From Oscillospiraceae bacterium (GTDB lineage: Bacteria; Bacillota; Clostridia; Oscillospirales; Acutalibacteraceae): a DNA stretch of 36,970 bases. The notes below the pieces were generated by a model. It saw only the letters and a list, made by a program, of their open reading frames with translations, did no database searches and had not been told where the DNA came from. The stretch covers positions 1 to 36,970 of the forward strand of contig SVPL01000024.1 of assembly GCA_015065925.1 (NCBI GenBank), given 5' to 3'. Both the position numbers and the translations under genes were made by a program. Positions within the stretch are counted from its first letter, which is position 1, and each line of letters opens with the position of its first letter. This document shows positions 26,677 through 34,240 of this stretch, piece by piece.

Positions 26677-27847
26677 TGGTTTTCAGTTCCTTTATAAATT
26701 CTGCGGTGCGTTTTAAGGCTTCTTTTAAGTGTTCCAGAGAATAGCAGTAGGAAACACGAACAAAGCCTTCACCACAATCGCCAAAAGCAGTGCCGGGTAC
26801 CATTGCCACCTTTTTGGAATAAAGAAGTTTTTCACAAAATTCTTCACTTGTAAGTCCGGTCGATTTAATGCAAGGGAAAACATAAAATGCACCTAACGGC
26901 TCGAAACAGGTAAGTCCTATTTGATTAAATCCGTTTACAACTAATCTGCGGCGGATATTGTATTCTTCAACCATTCGCTTAATATCGTCATCACCGTTTT
27001 TCAGAGCATCAATGGCTGCGTACTGAGATGTGGTTGGGGCAGACATAATAGCAAATTGGTGAATTTTAGTCATAAGTGCAATTATGGGCTCGGGCCCTAA
27101 AGCGTAACCCAAACGCCAACCTGTCATAGAGTAGGCTTTGGAAAATCCTGAAACAATAATGGTGCGCTCCCACATATTTTCAATTTCGGCAATTGAAATG
27201 TGTCGTTCTCCGCTGTATGTAAGCTCTGCGTAAATTTCGTCCGAAATGACCATAAGGTCGTGTTTTTTAATTATTGGGGCAATTTTTTCCAAATCCTCCT
27301 TGCGCATAATTCCGCCCGTTGGGTTGCAAGGGTAGGGAAGCACCAAAGCCTTTGTTTTTTCGGTGATTTTTTCTTCTAATTGCTCGGGAGTCAGCACAAA
27401 ATCGTTATCTGCTTTAAGCTCAATAATAACAGGAACACCGCCAGCCAACTGAACAATAGGCTCATAGCAAACGAAACTGGGTTGAGGAATTAAAACCTCG
27501 TCGCCCGACTGTACCAAAGCGCGTACGGCTAAATCAATAGCCTCACTTCCACCAACCGTAACAAGAACTTCGTTGGGGTCGTAAGAAAGATTAAAACGGC
27601 GCTTCATATAGTTTGTGATTTCTTTTCTTAGTTGTTCCATACCGCGGTTTGCAGTATAGCGGGTTTTACCGCCCTCTAAGGATTCAATACCTGCGTGGCG
27701 AATGTGCCAAGGAGTCTGAAAATCAGGCTCACCAACGCCAAGGGAGATAACATTTTCCATTTGTTCGGAGATATCAAAAAAACGGCGTATTCCCGAAGGC
27801 TTTAAAGAGGCGGCAGTAGGATTTAATTTTTTATTATAATCTATCAC
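26666..27847 (-). CDS. PLP-dependent class I/II aminotransferase
   Basis: 393 residues, fold type I, AspC/AlaT-like group. Motifs: ISLGVGEPDFQTPWHI, YTANRGMEQLR, PYPCNPTGG, VISDEIYAELTY and SGFSKAYSMTGWRLGY with the PLP lysine; the late FVRVSYCYS segment carries the carboxylate-binding arginine. Substrate is not obvious; such genes often act on aspartate, aromatic or branched amino acids. It starts with GTG at 27847, whose GTGA overlaps the TGA stop of the Lrp gene, so the two are translationally coupled. An Lrp/AsnC partner directly upstream suggests amino-acid-responsive control. Confidence 0.92.
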   Translation of the reverse strand: MIDYNKKLNPTAASLKPSGIRRFFDISEQMENVISLGVGEPDFQTPWHIRHAGIESLEGGKTRYTANRGMEQLRKEITNYMKRRFNLSYDPNEVLVTVGGSEAIDLAVRALVQSGDEVLIPQPSFVCYEPIVQLAGGVPVIIELKADNDFVLTPEQLEEKITEKTKALVLPYPCNPTGGIMRKEDLEKIAPIIKKHDLMVISDEIYAELTYSGERHISIAEIENMWERTIIVSGFSKAYSMTGWRLGYALGPEPIIALMTKIHQFAIMSAPTTSQYAAIDALKNGDDDIKRMVEEYNIRRRLVVNGFNQIGLTCFEPLGAFYVFPCIKSTGLTSEEFCEKLLYSKKVAMVPGTAFGDCGEGFVRVSYCYSLEHLKEALKRTAEFIKELKTSEN

Positions 27848-28326
27848 AGCCAGAAGTTCCCCCTGTCGTCGCCTTCGTCACCACAAAGAACAACATCCAA
27901 TTCTTTATAACGGCGTAAAACAAAATGGGTGGCGGTGGAAATAACACCCTTCATAGGTGCTAAAACCTTACCAACAAACATTGCAACCTCTTGGAATGTT
28001 TTACCCTTTACAATAACACATAGGTCGTAACCGCCCGACATAAGGTAAACGGTTTCAACCTCATCATATTTCATAATTTTTTTAGCGGTGTCTTCAAAGC
28101 CCGAATCGGCTTGAGGGGTAACCTTAAGCTCAATAAGTGCAGAAACATAGGCGCTGTCTAAACGCTCCCAATCTACAACCGTTTTAAAGCCACGAATAAC
28201 GCCATCTTTTTTTAGCTGCTCTATTTCGGCGCGAACCTCATCCTCGCTCATACCAAGCATAGTTGCAAGGTCGGCGGTGGTGTAACGCGCGTTTTGTTCC
28301 AATAATTTAAGAAGTTGTTTGTTCAT
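27844..28326 (-). CDS. Lrp/AsnC family transcriptional regulator
   Basis: 160 residues. N-terminal winged HTH (LLKLLEQNARYTTADLATMLGMSEDEVRAEIEQLKKDGVIRGF) followed by an AsnC_trans_reg/RAM ligand domain (ALIELKVTPQ, VETVYLMSGGYDLCVIVKG), and a short charged tail (CGDEGDDRGNFWL) beyond the usual end. It should bind DNA as a dimer or higher oligomer and sense an amino acid. It is the first gene of a unit with the aminotransferase and ispE, and probably regulates that promoter. A loose inverted repeat, ACACTA (28352-28357) and TAGTGT (28387-28392), lies upstream. GGAG stands before the ATG. No confident promoter was found. Confidence 0.92.
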   Translation of the reverse strand: MNKQLLKLLEQNARYTTADLATMLGMSEDEVRAEIEQLKKDGVIRGFKTVVDWERLDSAYVSALIELKVTPQADSGFEDTAKKIMKYDEVETVYLMSGGYDLCVIVKGKTFQEVAMFVGKVLAPMKGVISTATHFVLRRYKELDVVLCGDEGDDRGNFWL

Positions 28327-28496
28327 AAAATCTACTCCTAACTTAGTTTATACACTACAATAATACAATATTTTTAATTAAAAGTATAGTGTTTTTTTCA
28401 AAAAAATAAAAAAATAAATCAATATATTAAAATTTGTGTTTAAAAAATGAAAAAAGGGTTAAATTCAGTTGTGAAAAATTACACCTATTTTAATCC

Positions 28497-28525
28497 TTGA
28501 CATTGTATTTTTGCGGATATATAAT
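28497..28525 (+). promoter_or_regulatory. Perfect-consensus sigma-A promoter of the metallophosphoesterase gene
   Basis: TTGACA (28497-28502), exactly 17 bp, TATAAT (28520-28525). The start point near 28532 leaves a leader of about 15 nt. A match to all twelve consensus bases is uncommon and implies strong transcription unless repressed. Confidence 0.85.
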
Positions 28526-28546
28526 TTCCTATAGGGGGCTGATTTT

Positions 28547-29560
28547 GTGCTTAAATTTTTAGTATTTGCAGATTTGCATTATTCTAAGAGCTTAATGGCG
28601 GTGACCGTTGACCATTTAGATGAAATTTTAAAAAGAGCCGCTGATGAAAAGGTTGATTTTGTGTTTCATCTTGGTGATTTTTGTACAGATTATTTTGAAT
28701 CACCCGAAATAGTTAAAGCATATAAAAATAACAAATGGGGTCTTCCTGTGTATGGTGTTTACGGCAATCACGAAATGGAGGGCGGTGTTCTGAATACAAT
28801 GGAGCTAATTACTCCGACTCTTTGTAACCGTGATGTTAATTTTGGTAAAACAGGGGAACCTTATTATTATACCGATATTAAAAATTTTCGTTTAATAGCT
28901 CTTGATACCAACTATTCCTTTAATCCAAATACCAATGAATGGGAGCATAATATACCCGGTTCTTATGGGGCAAGAGCAGGGAATAATCCTGTTGCAACGG
29001 TACATCCCGAGCAAATGCAGTGGCTTAAAAACCTTTTGGAGGATGCAAAGCAAAGGGGAATGAAGGTGTTAGTGCTTTCACATCATACTATGATAAAAGA
29101 TTGGTATGATTATCCCAATAACGCAGATGAAGTACGCACTCTTATTGAGTGTTATTCGGGTACGGTGCTTATGGCTATAAACGGAGACCTTCACACTGAC
29201 CATTTTGAAATCAGAAATAATGTTGCCTATTATGATGTTAATGTGGCTCTTTGGGCAGATTGGATAACCGATTCTGAAGCACCGTATCCATATCCTGAAG
29301 ATGCGACCTTTGAATACAGTGAGTTTGATAAAGACGGTAATTTTATAAAAAAATATCAAAAGCCATATAATAGTTTACAAAGAAAATCTCTTTATCATAA
29401 AGAGCCGTTAAGCGCAATTGTTACCGTTAGTGAGGATGGCAATATTGAAATCACAGGTAGTGAAACCGAATATCTTTACGGTATCCAACCAAATAGAGAA
29501 AAAAACGGTGTTAAGCCTTATATTCCAAACAGGAAAGCTAAAATTGATGTTAATTTTTAA
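28547..29560 (+). CDS. Calcineurin-like metallophosphoesterase
   Basis: 337 residues starting at GTG (28547). Metal-binding motifs appear in order: DLH (D9, H11), GDF (D44), GNHE (N74, H75), LSHHT, and NGDLHTDHF in place of the usual GHxH. No signal peptide is seen, so it is cytoplasmic. The closest family by pattern is the CpdA/Icc-like phosphodiesterases, but sequence alone does not separate cyclic nucleotide, nucleotide or phospholipid substrates. The C-terminal ~80 residues (after KYQKPYNSLQ) form an extra region with a small beta-rich stretch. It has a perfect consensus promoter and lies upstream of the MerR gene, which has its own promoter. Confidence 0.85.
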   Translation: MLKFLVFADLHYSKSLMAVTVDHLDEILKRAADEKVDFVFHLGDFCTDYFESPEIVKAYKNNKWGLPVYGVYGNHEMEGGVLNTMELITPTLCNRDVNFGKTGEPYYYTDIKNFRLIALDTNYSFNPNTNEWEHNIPGSYGARAGNNPVATVHPEQMQWLKNLLEDAKQRGMKVLVLSHHTMIKDWYDYPNNADEVRTLIECYSGTVLMAINGDLHTDHFEIRNNVAYYDVNVALWADWITDSEAPYPYPEDATFEYSEFDKDGNFIKKYQKPYNSLQRKSLYHKEPLSAIVTVSEDGNIEITGSETEYLYGIQPNREKNGVKPYIPNRKAKIDVNF

Positions 29561-29599
29561 AAAAATTAAAATTTTTTAAAAATCCCCTTGCGTCAGGGG

Positions 29600-29630
29600 T
29601 TGCTTGTTACCCTGCGTAATGTAATATAAT
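29600..29630 (+). promoter_or_regulatory. MerR-type promoter with 19-bp spacer and internal dyad
   Basis: TTGCTT (29600-29605) and TATAAT (29625-29630) are 19 bp apart, the over-long spacing typical of MerR-family promoters that the regulator twists into alignment. Inside the spacer TTAC (29607-29610) and GTAA (29616-29619) form a dyad with a 5-bp centre. CCTTGCGT (29586-29593) and CCCTGCGT (29610-29617) are near-direct repeats. Autoregulation by the protein encoded at 29654 is inferred. Confidence 0.65.
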
Positions 29631-29653
29631 GTAGCCATAGGAGGTGAAAAGCT

Positions 29654-30379
29654 ATGTCAAAATATACTACCGGCGAGGTTGCAAAAATCTGTAATGTAAC
29701 GGTAAGAACGGTTCAGTATTATGATAACCGAGGAATTTTAACTCCAAGCGAGTTATCTGAGGGCGGTAGAAGGGTTTATTCCGAAAATGACCTTGAAAAA
29801 ATGAAGGCTATTTGTTTTTTAAGGGAAATTGGGCTTTCAATAAATGTAATAGGTCAAATTTTAAAGGAAGAAGGCTCTGCAAAGGTAATTGAATTGTTTT
29901 TAGAACAGCAAAAACAGATTTTAAGTGACGAGATAGCCGAAAGGCAGGAGAAACTTAAAAATTTAGAACTGCTGTCTGGGGAGGTGAAAAATAAAACTGA
30001 TTTCACCTTGAAAAATGTAGGAGATATAGCTTATACTATGGAAGTAAATAAAAAAATGAAAAAGTTTAGACGCAATATGTGGATTTTTGCGGCAATAATG
30101 GCGGTTTTTGAGTACGGAACCTTATTGTTGGCAATTTTTACAGGTTTGTGGTGGGCTTTTGTAGTTGGTATGGCAATCGTGATTGCGCTTTCAATATGGC
30201 TTTCAGCATATTATTATAAAAGCGTTGCATACATTTGCCCCGAATGTCATAAGTTGTTTAAACCAAAATTCAAGGAAATGTTTTGGGCAAGCCACACCTA
30301 TAAAACCCGTAAGTTAACCTGCCCTGAATGTGGTAAAAAATCCTTCTGTCTTGAAACCCATATTTCTGAGATGGAATAA
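29654..30379 (+). CDS. MerR family regulator with two membrane segments and a C-terminal zinc ribbon
   Basis: 241 residues. Residues 1-70 are a MerR winged helix (YTTGEVAKICNVTVRTVQYYD, then GGRRVYSENDLEKM), followed by a coiled-coil dimerisation helix (~75-115). Instead of a soluble ligand domain the protein then has two hydrophobic segments (about 140-160 and 163-185), a basic turn, and a C-terminal zinc ribbon with C195/C198 and C223/C226 (CPEC...CPECGKK). The DNA-binding domain is thus tethered to the membrane. AGGAGG lies 10 bp before the ATG and a 19-bp-spacer promoter with dyad stands upstream. It could sense membrane or metal stress; the signal is not evident. A terminator follows. 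Confidence 0.88.
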   Translation: MSKYTTGEVAKICNVTVRTVQYYDNRGILTPSELSEGGRRVYSENDLEKMKAICFLREIGLSINVIGQILKEEGSAKVIELFLEQQKQILSDEIAERQEKLKNLELLSGEVKNKTDFTLKNVGDIAYTMEVNKKMKKFRRNMWIFAAIMAVFEYGTLLLAIFTGLWWAFVVGMAIVIALSIWLSAYYYKSVAYICPECHKLFKPKFKEMFWASHTYKTRKLTCPECGKKSFCLETHISEME

Positions 30380-30380
30380 T

Positions 30381-30421
30381 AAAAGTTCCTGAGTTCATTT
30401 TAAAGAGCTCAGGAGCTTTTT
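30381..30421. terminator. Bidirectional terminator between the MerR gene and the ABC permease
   Basis: A 16-bp stem (30381-30396 with 30405-30420, two G-U pairs) with an 8-nt loop, A-rich at one end and T-rich at the other. It serves the convergent genes ending at 30379 and 30423. Confidence 0.9.
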
Positions 30422-30422
30422 A

Positions 30423-31331
30423 CTATCTTTTTATTTTTCTTTTTCTTAAATTCATTAAAACATAAATTCCAACAAGCGTAAGTGTAATACCCACCAAGTA
30501 TAGGTACATTGTACTAATTGGTACTTTATTATCAAAAAAGTAGATATTGCAGTCGATTGAATCCTTTACTCCGTCAATGGCTTTTTCGGGGATACCAAGA
30601 CCTTCCATTTCGGCAAAAACTCCTCTGAGAGAATGGTTGCGGAGTAGAGAAGTGCCGTAGGTGCCCGGTAAAAATGCAACCAGATTTTGAAGCCAGCTTG
30701 AAAATTGCGATATTGGCATATAAGCACCGCAAATAAATCCGTAACAGGAAGAAACAATACTTCCAACTGCTGAAATTTGCCCCTGTGAAGATAAAAAGTA
30801 GTTTATAATACTGGAAAGCGCAGTACCGAACATTACAAGAATAAATACATCTAAGAGTATTAGCAGTATATCTGTAAAATTCAAATACCATCCAATAAAT
30901 GAAATGTAGATTAAGCAGGAAATTGTTGCAATCAAGCATATAATAAGGGTTGTGATAAATGTTGCAGTATAATAGCCTACAGCCAGGTATGACCCCTTTA
31001 CGGGGGTGATTGTAATGTCGTTTATAGAGCCGTTCACCTTATCCTGAACCATAAGCATATTGGAACAAAATGTTACTGTTACTGTGGATACGGCAAGTAA
31101 AGATGAGAACAACTGACCTCCTACACAACCATTTATCAGTGAATCTGATACCTTAATGTTCGGTGCTATGGCATTAAGAATTTGTCTGAAAGAATCCTCA
31201 TATAGATTACCTAAAAAGGTAGCGTACAGCACCAATAGTATCATAGGTGTGATAAGCGAGGTAAATAAAAGTCCTTTGTCTTTAAAAAAAATTTTTGTAT
31301 TTCTTCGTATTAAAGAGGAAATTATACTCAT
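30423..31331 (-). CDS. ABC-2 type transporter permease
   Basis: 302 residues with about six hydrophobic segments (ITPMILLVLYATFLG, LLAVSTVTVTFCSNML, YTATFITTLIICLIATISCLIYISF, ILLILLDVFILVMFGTALSSI, AVGSIVSSCYGFICG, MYLYLVGITLTLVGIYVL). The extracytoplasmic loop after segment 1 and the QDKVNGSINDITITPVKGS stretch after segment 2 are typical of DrrB/NodJ-type ABC-2 permeases. It pairs with the ATPase upstream (ATGA overlap, 31328-31331) to form an exporter of drugs, lipids or polysaccharide. The TetR gene heads the operon, favouring a drug or toxic-compound exporter; the substrate is unknown. Confidence 0.9.
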   Translation of the reverse strand: MSIISSLIRRNTKIFFKDKGLLFTSLITPMILLVLYATFLGNLYEDSFRQILNAIAPNIKVSDSLINGCVGGQLFSSLLAVSTVTVTFCSNMLMVQDKVNGSINDITITPVKGSYLAVGYYTATFITTLIICLIATISCLIYISFIGWYLNFTDILLILLDVFILVMFGTALSSIINYFLSSQGQISAVGSIVSSCYGFICGAYMPISQFSSWLQNLVAFLPGTYGTSLLRNHSLRGVFAEMEGLGIPEKAIDGVKDSIDCNIYFFDNKVPISTMYLYLVGITLTLVGIYVLMNLRKRKIKR

Positions 31332-32248
31332 TTTGAAGCACCTCCGTTTGCTGAAAGAGATTTACCTGTAACTGCCAGAAAAACATCATCCATTTTTCCT
31401 TTTGTGATTTCATAATCCTTAAATAAATGGGGATTATTTATAATAAGCTCAGTTGCGGTTTGTGTGTTGGGAATGGAAATTCTAAAAGCGTCTTTGATTT
31501 TTTCGTATTCATAACCTAAGTTTTTTACATCATTTTCATTAACGCTATAAAGGGTGATATAATCAACACTGTATGCATTTTTAAGTTCTAAGGGTGAACC
31601 TTCGGCGGATATTTTACCGCTATCTAATATCACAACATAATCGGCATCGGCAGCTTCTTCCATATAATGGGTGGTTAAAAATACTGTCATACCCTTTTCC
31701 TTGCGAAGGGTAGATATAACCTCCCAAAGGGTGTGCCTTGTTTGTGGGTCAAGCCCTGTTGTAGGTTCATCTAAAATCAGTATTTTGGGACTGTGGAGCA
31801 AAGCTCTTGCTATATCCGCCCTGCGTCGTTGACCACCCGAAAGCTTACCAACAGGACGGTTTAAAATTTCATCAAGAGATAATAATTTTGAAAGCTCGTT
31901 TAATCTATTATTAAACTCAGCATCCTTTATGCCATAAAGAGCGGCACGGTTTTTAAGATTTTCTTTAACGGTCAATGGCTTATCTAAAACCGAATTTTGA
32001 AAAACAACTCCAAGTTGACTTTTAATTCCCTCAACACTTTTATCAATATTGTTTCCGTCAATTAAAACTGTTCCCGAATCCTTGGATAATTGTCCGCAAA
32101 TAATAGAAATTGTGGTGCTTTTTCCTGCTCCGTTAAGACCTAAAAAAGCAAAAAGCTCACCCTCTTTGACCTTAAAACTAAGGTCTTGTACCGCTTTAAC
32201 ATCTTTAAAGCTTTTATTTAAATTACTGATTTCTATAATGTTATTCAT
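31328..32248 (-). CDS. ABC transporter ATP-binding protein (DrrA/CcmA-like)
   Basis: 306 residues from the ATG at 32248; the frame opens at an ATG four codons earlier, but that one abuts the AAGGA site. Walker A GLNGAGKST, Q-loop (VVFQNS), signature LSGGQRRR, Walker B KILILDEPTTGLD and the switch histidine (LTTHYMEEA) are intact. The ~80-residue C-terminal extension after ISAEGSPLELK is usual for DrrA-type exporters. The start lies within the end of the tetR gene (8-bp overlap) and the end overlaps the permease start by 4 bp, so all three genes are coupled. Confidence 0.93.
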   Translation of the reverse strand: MNNIIEISNLNKSFKDVKAVQDLSFKVKEGELFAFLGLNGAGKSTTISIICGQLSKDSGTVLIDGNNIDKSVEGIKSQLGVVFQNSVLDKPLTVKENLKNRAALYGIKDAEFNNRLNELSKLLSLDEILNRPVGKLSGGQRRRADIARALLHSPKILILDEPTTGLDPQTRHTLWEVISTLRKEKGMTVFLTTHYMEEAADADYVVILDSGKISAEGSPLELKNAYSVDYITLYSVNENDVKNLGYEYEKIKDAFRISIPNTQTATELIINNPHLFKDYEITKGKMDDVFLAVTGKSLSANGGASK

Positions 32249-32798
32249 TTTTTGCACCATCCTTCAAAGCGTTATAAACCTCGCTTGTTATATTGCTGAT
32301 TGTTTTAAAATCTAAATCCAAATATCCCGTTGCAAGCATTGTTGCAAATCCGTGCATCACAACCCACATTTTTATATGAAACTTTTCGGCAGCCTCATCG
32401 GAAATTAAAAGGTTTTTGGTTATAAAATTAATTTCATCTGAAATGGAAAGCTCTTTTACATCTGTTTCACCCGTTCTGTCACGCATAAAAAGTAGCTTAA
32501 AAAGATTTTTTTCTTCCTTTGCAAAGCGAATGTAGGCAATACCGCTTGCCTTGTATTCAGGGTATTCCTGTTTTTTTATTTCATCTTTTTTGTATTTTAT
32601 AAAAAAGTTTTCCGTTTTATAAATAATTTCTTTTTTTAGTTCTTCCATATTTTCAAAGGCTGTGAAAATAGGTCGGGTAGAGGTGTTTAGCATTTTGGCT
32701 AAATCCCTTGCAGTTAGTGCGTCGTAGCCATTTTCTTTAACAAAATCAAAGGCTATATCTATTATCTCTTGTTTAGTGTATTTTGGAATGGGTGGCAT
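32241..32798 (-). CDS. TetR/AcrR family transcriptional regulator
   Basis: 185 residues from the ATG at 32798 with GGAGATG upstream; the open frame extends 49 codons further, but through the promoter and operator. The N-terminal HTH is YTKQEIIDIAFDFVKENGYDALTARDLAKMLNTS, followed by a helical ligand domain with the WVVMHGFATMLATG segment common in TetR C-terminal domains. It is first in an operon with an ABC exporter, and a 32-bp near-palindrome covers its transcription start, so it most likely represses the whole operon until the exported compound binds. Confidence 0.92.
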   Translation of the reverse strand: MPPIPKYTKQEIIDIAFDFVKENGYDALTARDLAKMLNTSTRPIFTAFENMEELKKEIIYKTENFFIKYKKDEIKKQEYPEYKASGIAYIRFAKEEKNLFKLLFMRDRTGETDVKELSISDEINFITKNLLISDEAAEKFHIKMWVVMHGFATMLATGYLDLDFKTISNITSEVYNALKDGAKNE

Positions 32799-32818
32799 AT
32801 AAGCATCTCCTGATTTAT

Positions 32819-32850
32819 ATACAACATATGTTGTGTAACATTTGTTGTAT
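32819..32850. promoter_or_regulatory. 32-bp near-palindromic operator of the TetR-ABC operon
   Basis: ATACAACA...TGTTGTAT ends enclose further symmetric bases; 13 of 16 positions pair about a centre at 32834/32835. A perfect 14-bp palindrome ACAACATATGTTGT (32821-32834) forms one half. It begins right after the -10 box and covers the predicted start point, as for a tight repressor. Two overlapping dimer sites are possible. Confidence 0.8.
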
Positions 32851-32879
32851 ATTATAGCAAATTGTTTGTAAATTGTCAA
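32851..32879 (-). promoter_or_regulatory. Perfect-consensus promoter of the TetR-ABC operon
   Basis: Minus strand TTGACA (32874-32879), 17 bp, TATAAT (32851-32856), matching sigma-A consensus at all twelve positions and immediately followed by the operator. Confidence 0.9.
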
Positions 32880-32894
32880 CTCCAAAATATTAAA

Positions 32895-32935
32895 TGGCAA
32901 TATTTGACTAGTTTTAAGCAATATATTTATTGCCA
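32895..32935. promoter_or_regulatory. Widely spaced inverted repeat before the Gfo gene
   Basis: TGGCAATA (32895-32902) and TATTGCCA (32928-32935) are perfect inverted copies with centres 33 bp (about three helical turns) apart. The second copy overlaps the -35 box of the gene at 32995. Confidence 0.4.
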
Positions 32936-32958
32936 AAAGATACAAAGTGTTATATACT
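32930..32958 (+). promoter_or_regulatory. Predicted promoter of the Gfo/Idh/MocA gene
   Basis: TTGCCA (32930-32935), 17 bp, TATACT (32953-32958). A TATAAT also occurs a little downstream (about 32966) without a matching -35 box. Confidence 0.6.
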
Positions 32959-32994
32959 AAACTTGTATAATATGCGATTTTGAGGTGTTTTGTT

Positions 32995-34038
32995 ATGAAA
33001 AATATCGCTGTAATAGGTTGCGGTGGTCAGGGAACATGGCACTGCAAACAAATTATGAATAGCAATGTAGTAACTCTTGCGGGTACATATGATATTGATG
33101 ATAAAAGAATGTCTGCCGCGAAGGAGCTTGGAATAAATCTGTATGATTCCTTTGAAGCTGTTTTAAGCGACGAAAAGGTAGATGCCGTTGTTATTGCCGT
33201 TCCTAATGATGACCATAAGGAGCTTGTTATTAAATCCCTTAACGCTGGTAAAAATGTTATTTGTGAAAAGCCTGTTGAAATGTCGGTTGCGGCACTTGAT
33301 GAAATGATTTTTGCCGCCAATAACTCGGGTAAACTTTTTACAGTACACCAAAACCGCAGATTTGATGTTGATTATCTGGCTATAAAGGGTATTGTGCAGA
33401 GTGGTGAAATAGGGGAGGTTATTCGTATTGAATCCCGTATACACGGCTCCCGCGGTATTCCCAGCGATTGGCGTTGCACCAAGGCACAGGGCGGCGGAAT
33501 GATTCTTGACTGGGGTGTGCATTTAATTGACCAGTTGCTTCAAATCTTTAAGGAAAAAATAGTTAGCGTCAACTGTGTTACCACCAATATTACCAACACT
33601 GAGGTCGATGATGGATTTAGGCTCGATATGATTTTTGAAAATGGTAAATCTGCCTATGTTGAGGTGGGTACTTACAACTTTATAGCTATGCCAAGATTTT
33701 ATATGCAGTGCAAAAAAGGCAGTGCCCTTATTAAGGATTGGCGTGAGGAAACTGAGGTTGCCCTTATGACCGCTTGGAATGAAAAGGATGTTTTACCCGT
33801 TCAAACTGCTGCGGGAATTACCAAAACAATGGCGCCCCGTGATGAGGTTACCTTGAAGCAGTATAAAGTGCCTCGTCCGGAGAGTGATGTTCACGATTTT
33901 TACCGCAATTTCTGTTTAGCACTTGACGGTAAGGCGGATATATTGGTTACCCACGCAGAGGTGCGCAGAGTTATGCAGGTTATGGAGGCGGCATTTGCCT
34001 CAGCCGAGCAAGGACAAACTATAAAGGTGAATATTTAA
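32995..34038 (+). CDS. Gfo/Idh/MocA family oxidoreductase
   Basis: 347 residues from the ATG at 32995, preceded by TGAGGTG. The Rossmann motif is VIGCGGQG (residues 5-12), the lysine motif CEKPVEM lies near residue 90, and DWGVHLIDQLL holds the conserved histidine of the active site. It is a third member of the family in the window but clearly distinct from the two in the uxuA operon. It is transcribed alone, divergent from tetR, and has a widely spaced inverted repeat at its promoter. The substrate (a sugar, inositol or amino sugar) cannot be told. A long hairpin follows 78 bp after its stop. Confidence 0.9.
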   Translation: MKNIAVIGCGGQGTWHCKQIMNSNVVTLAGTYDIDDKRMSAAKELGINLYDSFEAVLSDEKVDAVVIAVPNDDHKELVIKSLNAGKNVICEKPVEMSVAALDEMIFAANNSGKLFTVHQNRRFDVDYLAIKGIVQSGEIGEVIRIESRIHGSRGIPSDWRCTKAQGGGMILDWGVHLIDQLLQIFKEKIVSVNCVTTNITNTEVDDGFRLDMIFENGKSAYVEVGTYNFIAMPRFYMQCKKGSALIKDWREETEVALMTAWNEKDVLPVQTAAGITKTMAPRDEVTLKQYKVPRPESDVHDFYRNFCLALDGKADILVTHAEVRRVMQVMEAAFASAEQGQTIKVNI

Positions 34039-34054
34039 TAAAATTAGAGGCTGT

Positions 34055-34082
34055 AAAAAAAACCTCCGATATATTGGGGGTT
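34055..34082 (-). terminator. Intrinsic terminator of the sugar transferase/nucleotidyltransferase operon
   Basis: AACCTCC (34061-34067) pairs with GGGGGTT (34076-34082), one G-U pair, 8-nt loop. On the minus strand the stem is followed by an eight-T run, so it would terminate minus-strand transcripts about 160 bp after the stop at 34241. Confidence 0.65.
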
Positions 34083-34115
34083 AACGATGTTGTTATATTA
34101 AACTAGAAAAACTTA

Positions 34116-34157
34116 AAACGGGGAAGAAATGAAAATATTTTCACTTCTTCCTCGTTT
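34116..34157. terminator. Long 42-nt near-perfect palindrome, probable terminator
   Basis: Bases 34116-34157 are self-complementary about 34136/34137 with one mismatch and one G-U pair. A TATTTTT stretch follows on the plus strand. It probably ends the Gfo transcript and may also work in the other direction. The near absence of a loop in the drawn fold means the central AT pairs must open. Confidence 0.65.
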
Positions 34158-34240
34158 ATTTTTAACCAATTTTTCTGATTTTATAACATTTAAGAGAGTC
34201 AGTATTTTTTTACATCCTCTTTTTAAATTTCTTATTTAGT

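Noticed and set aside
32799..32945. 49-codon upstream extension of tetR
   Set aside because: It would translate through the operator and promoter; the ATG at 32798 has a good ribosome site and begins just before the HTH domain.
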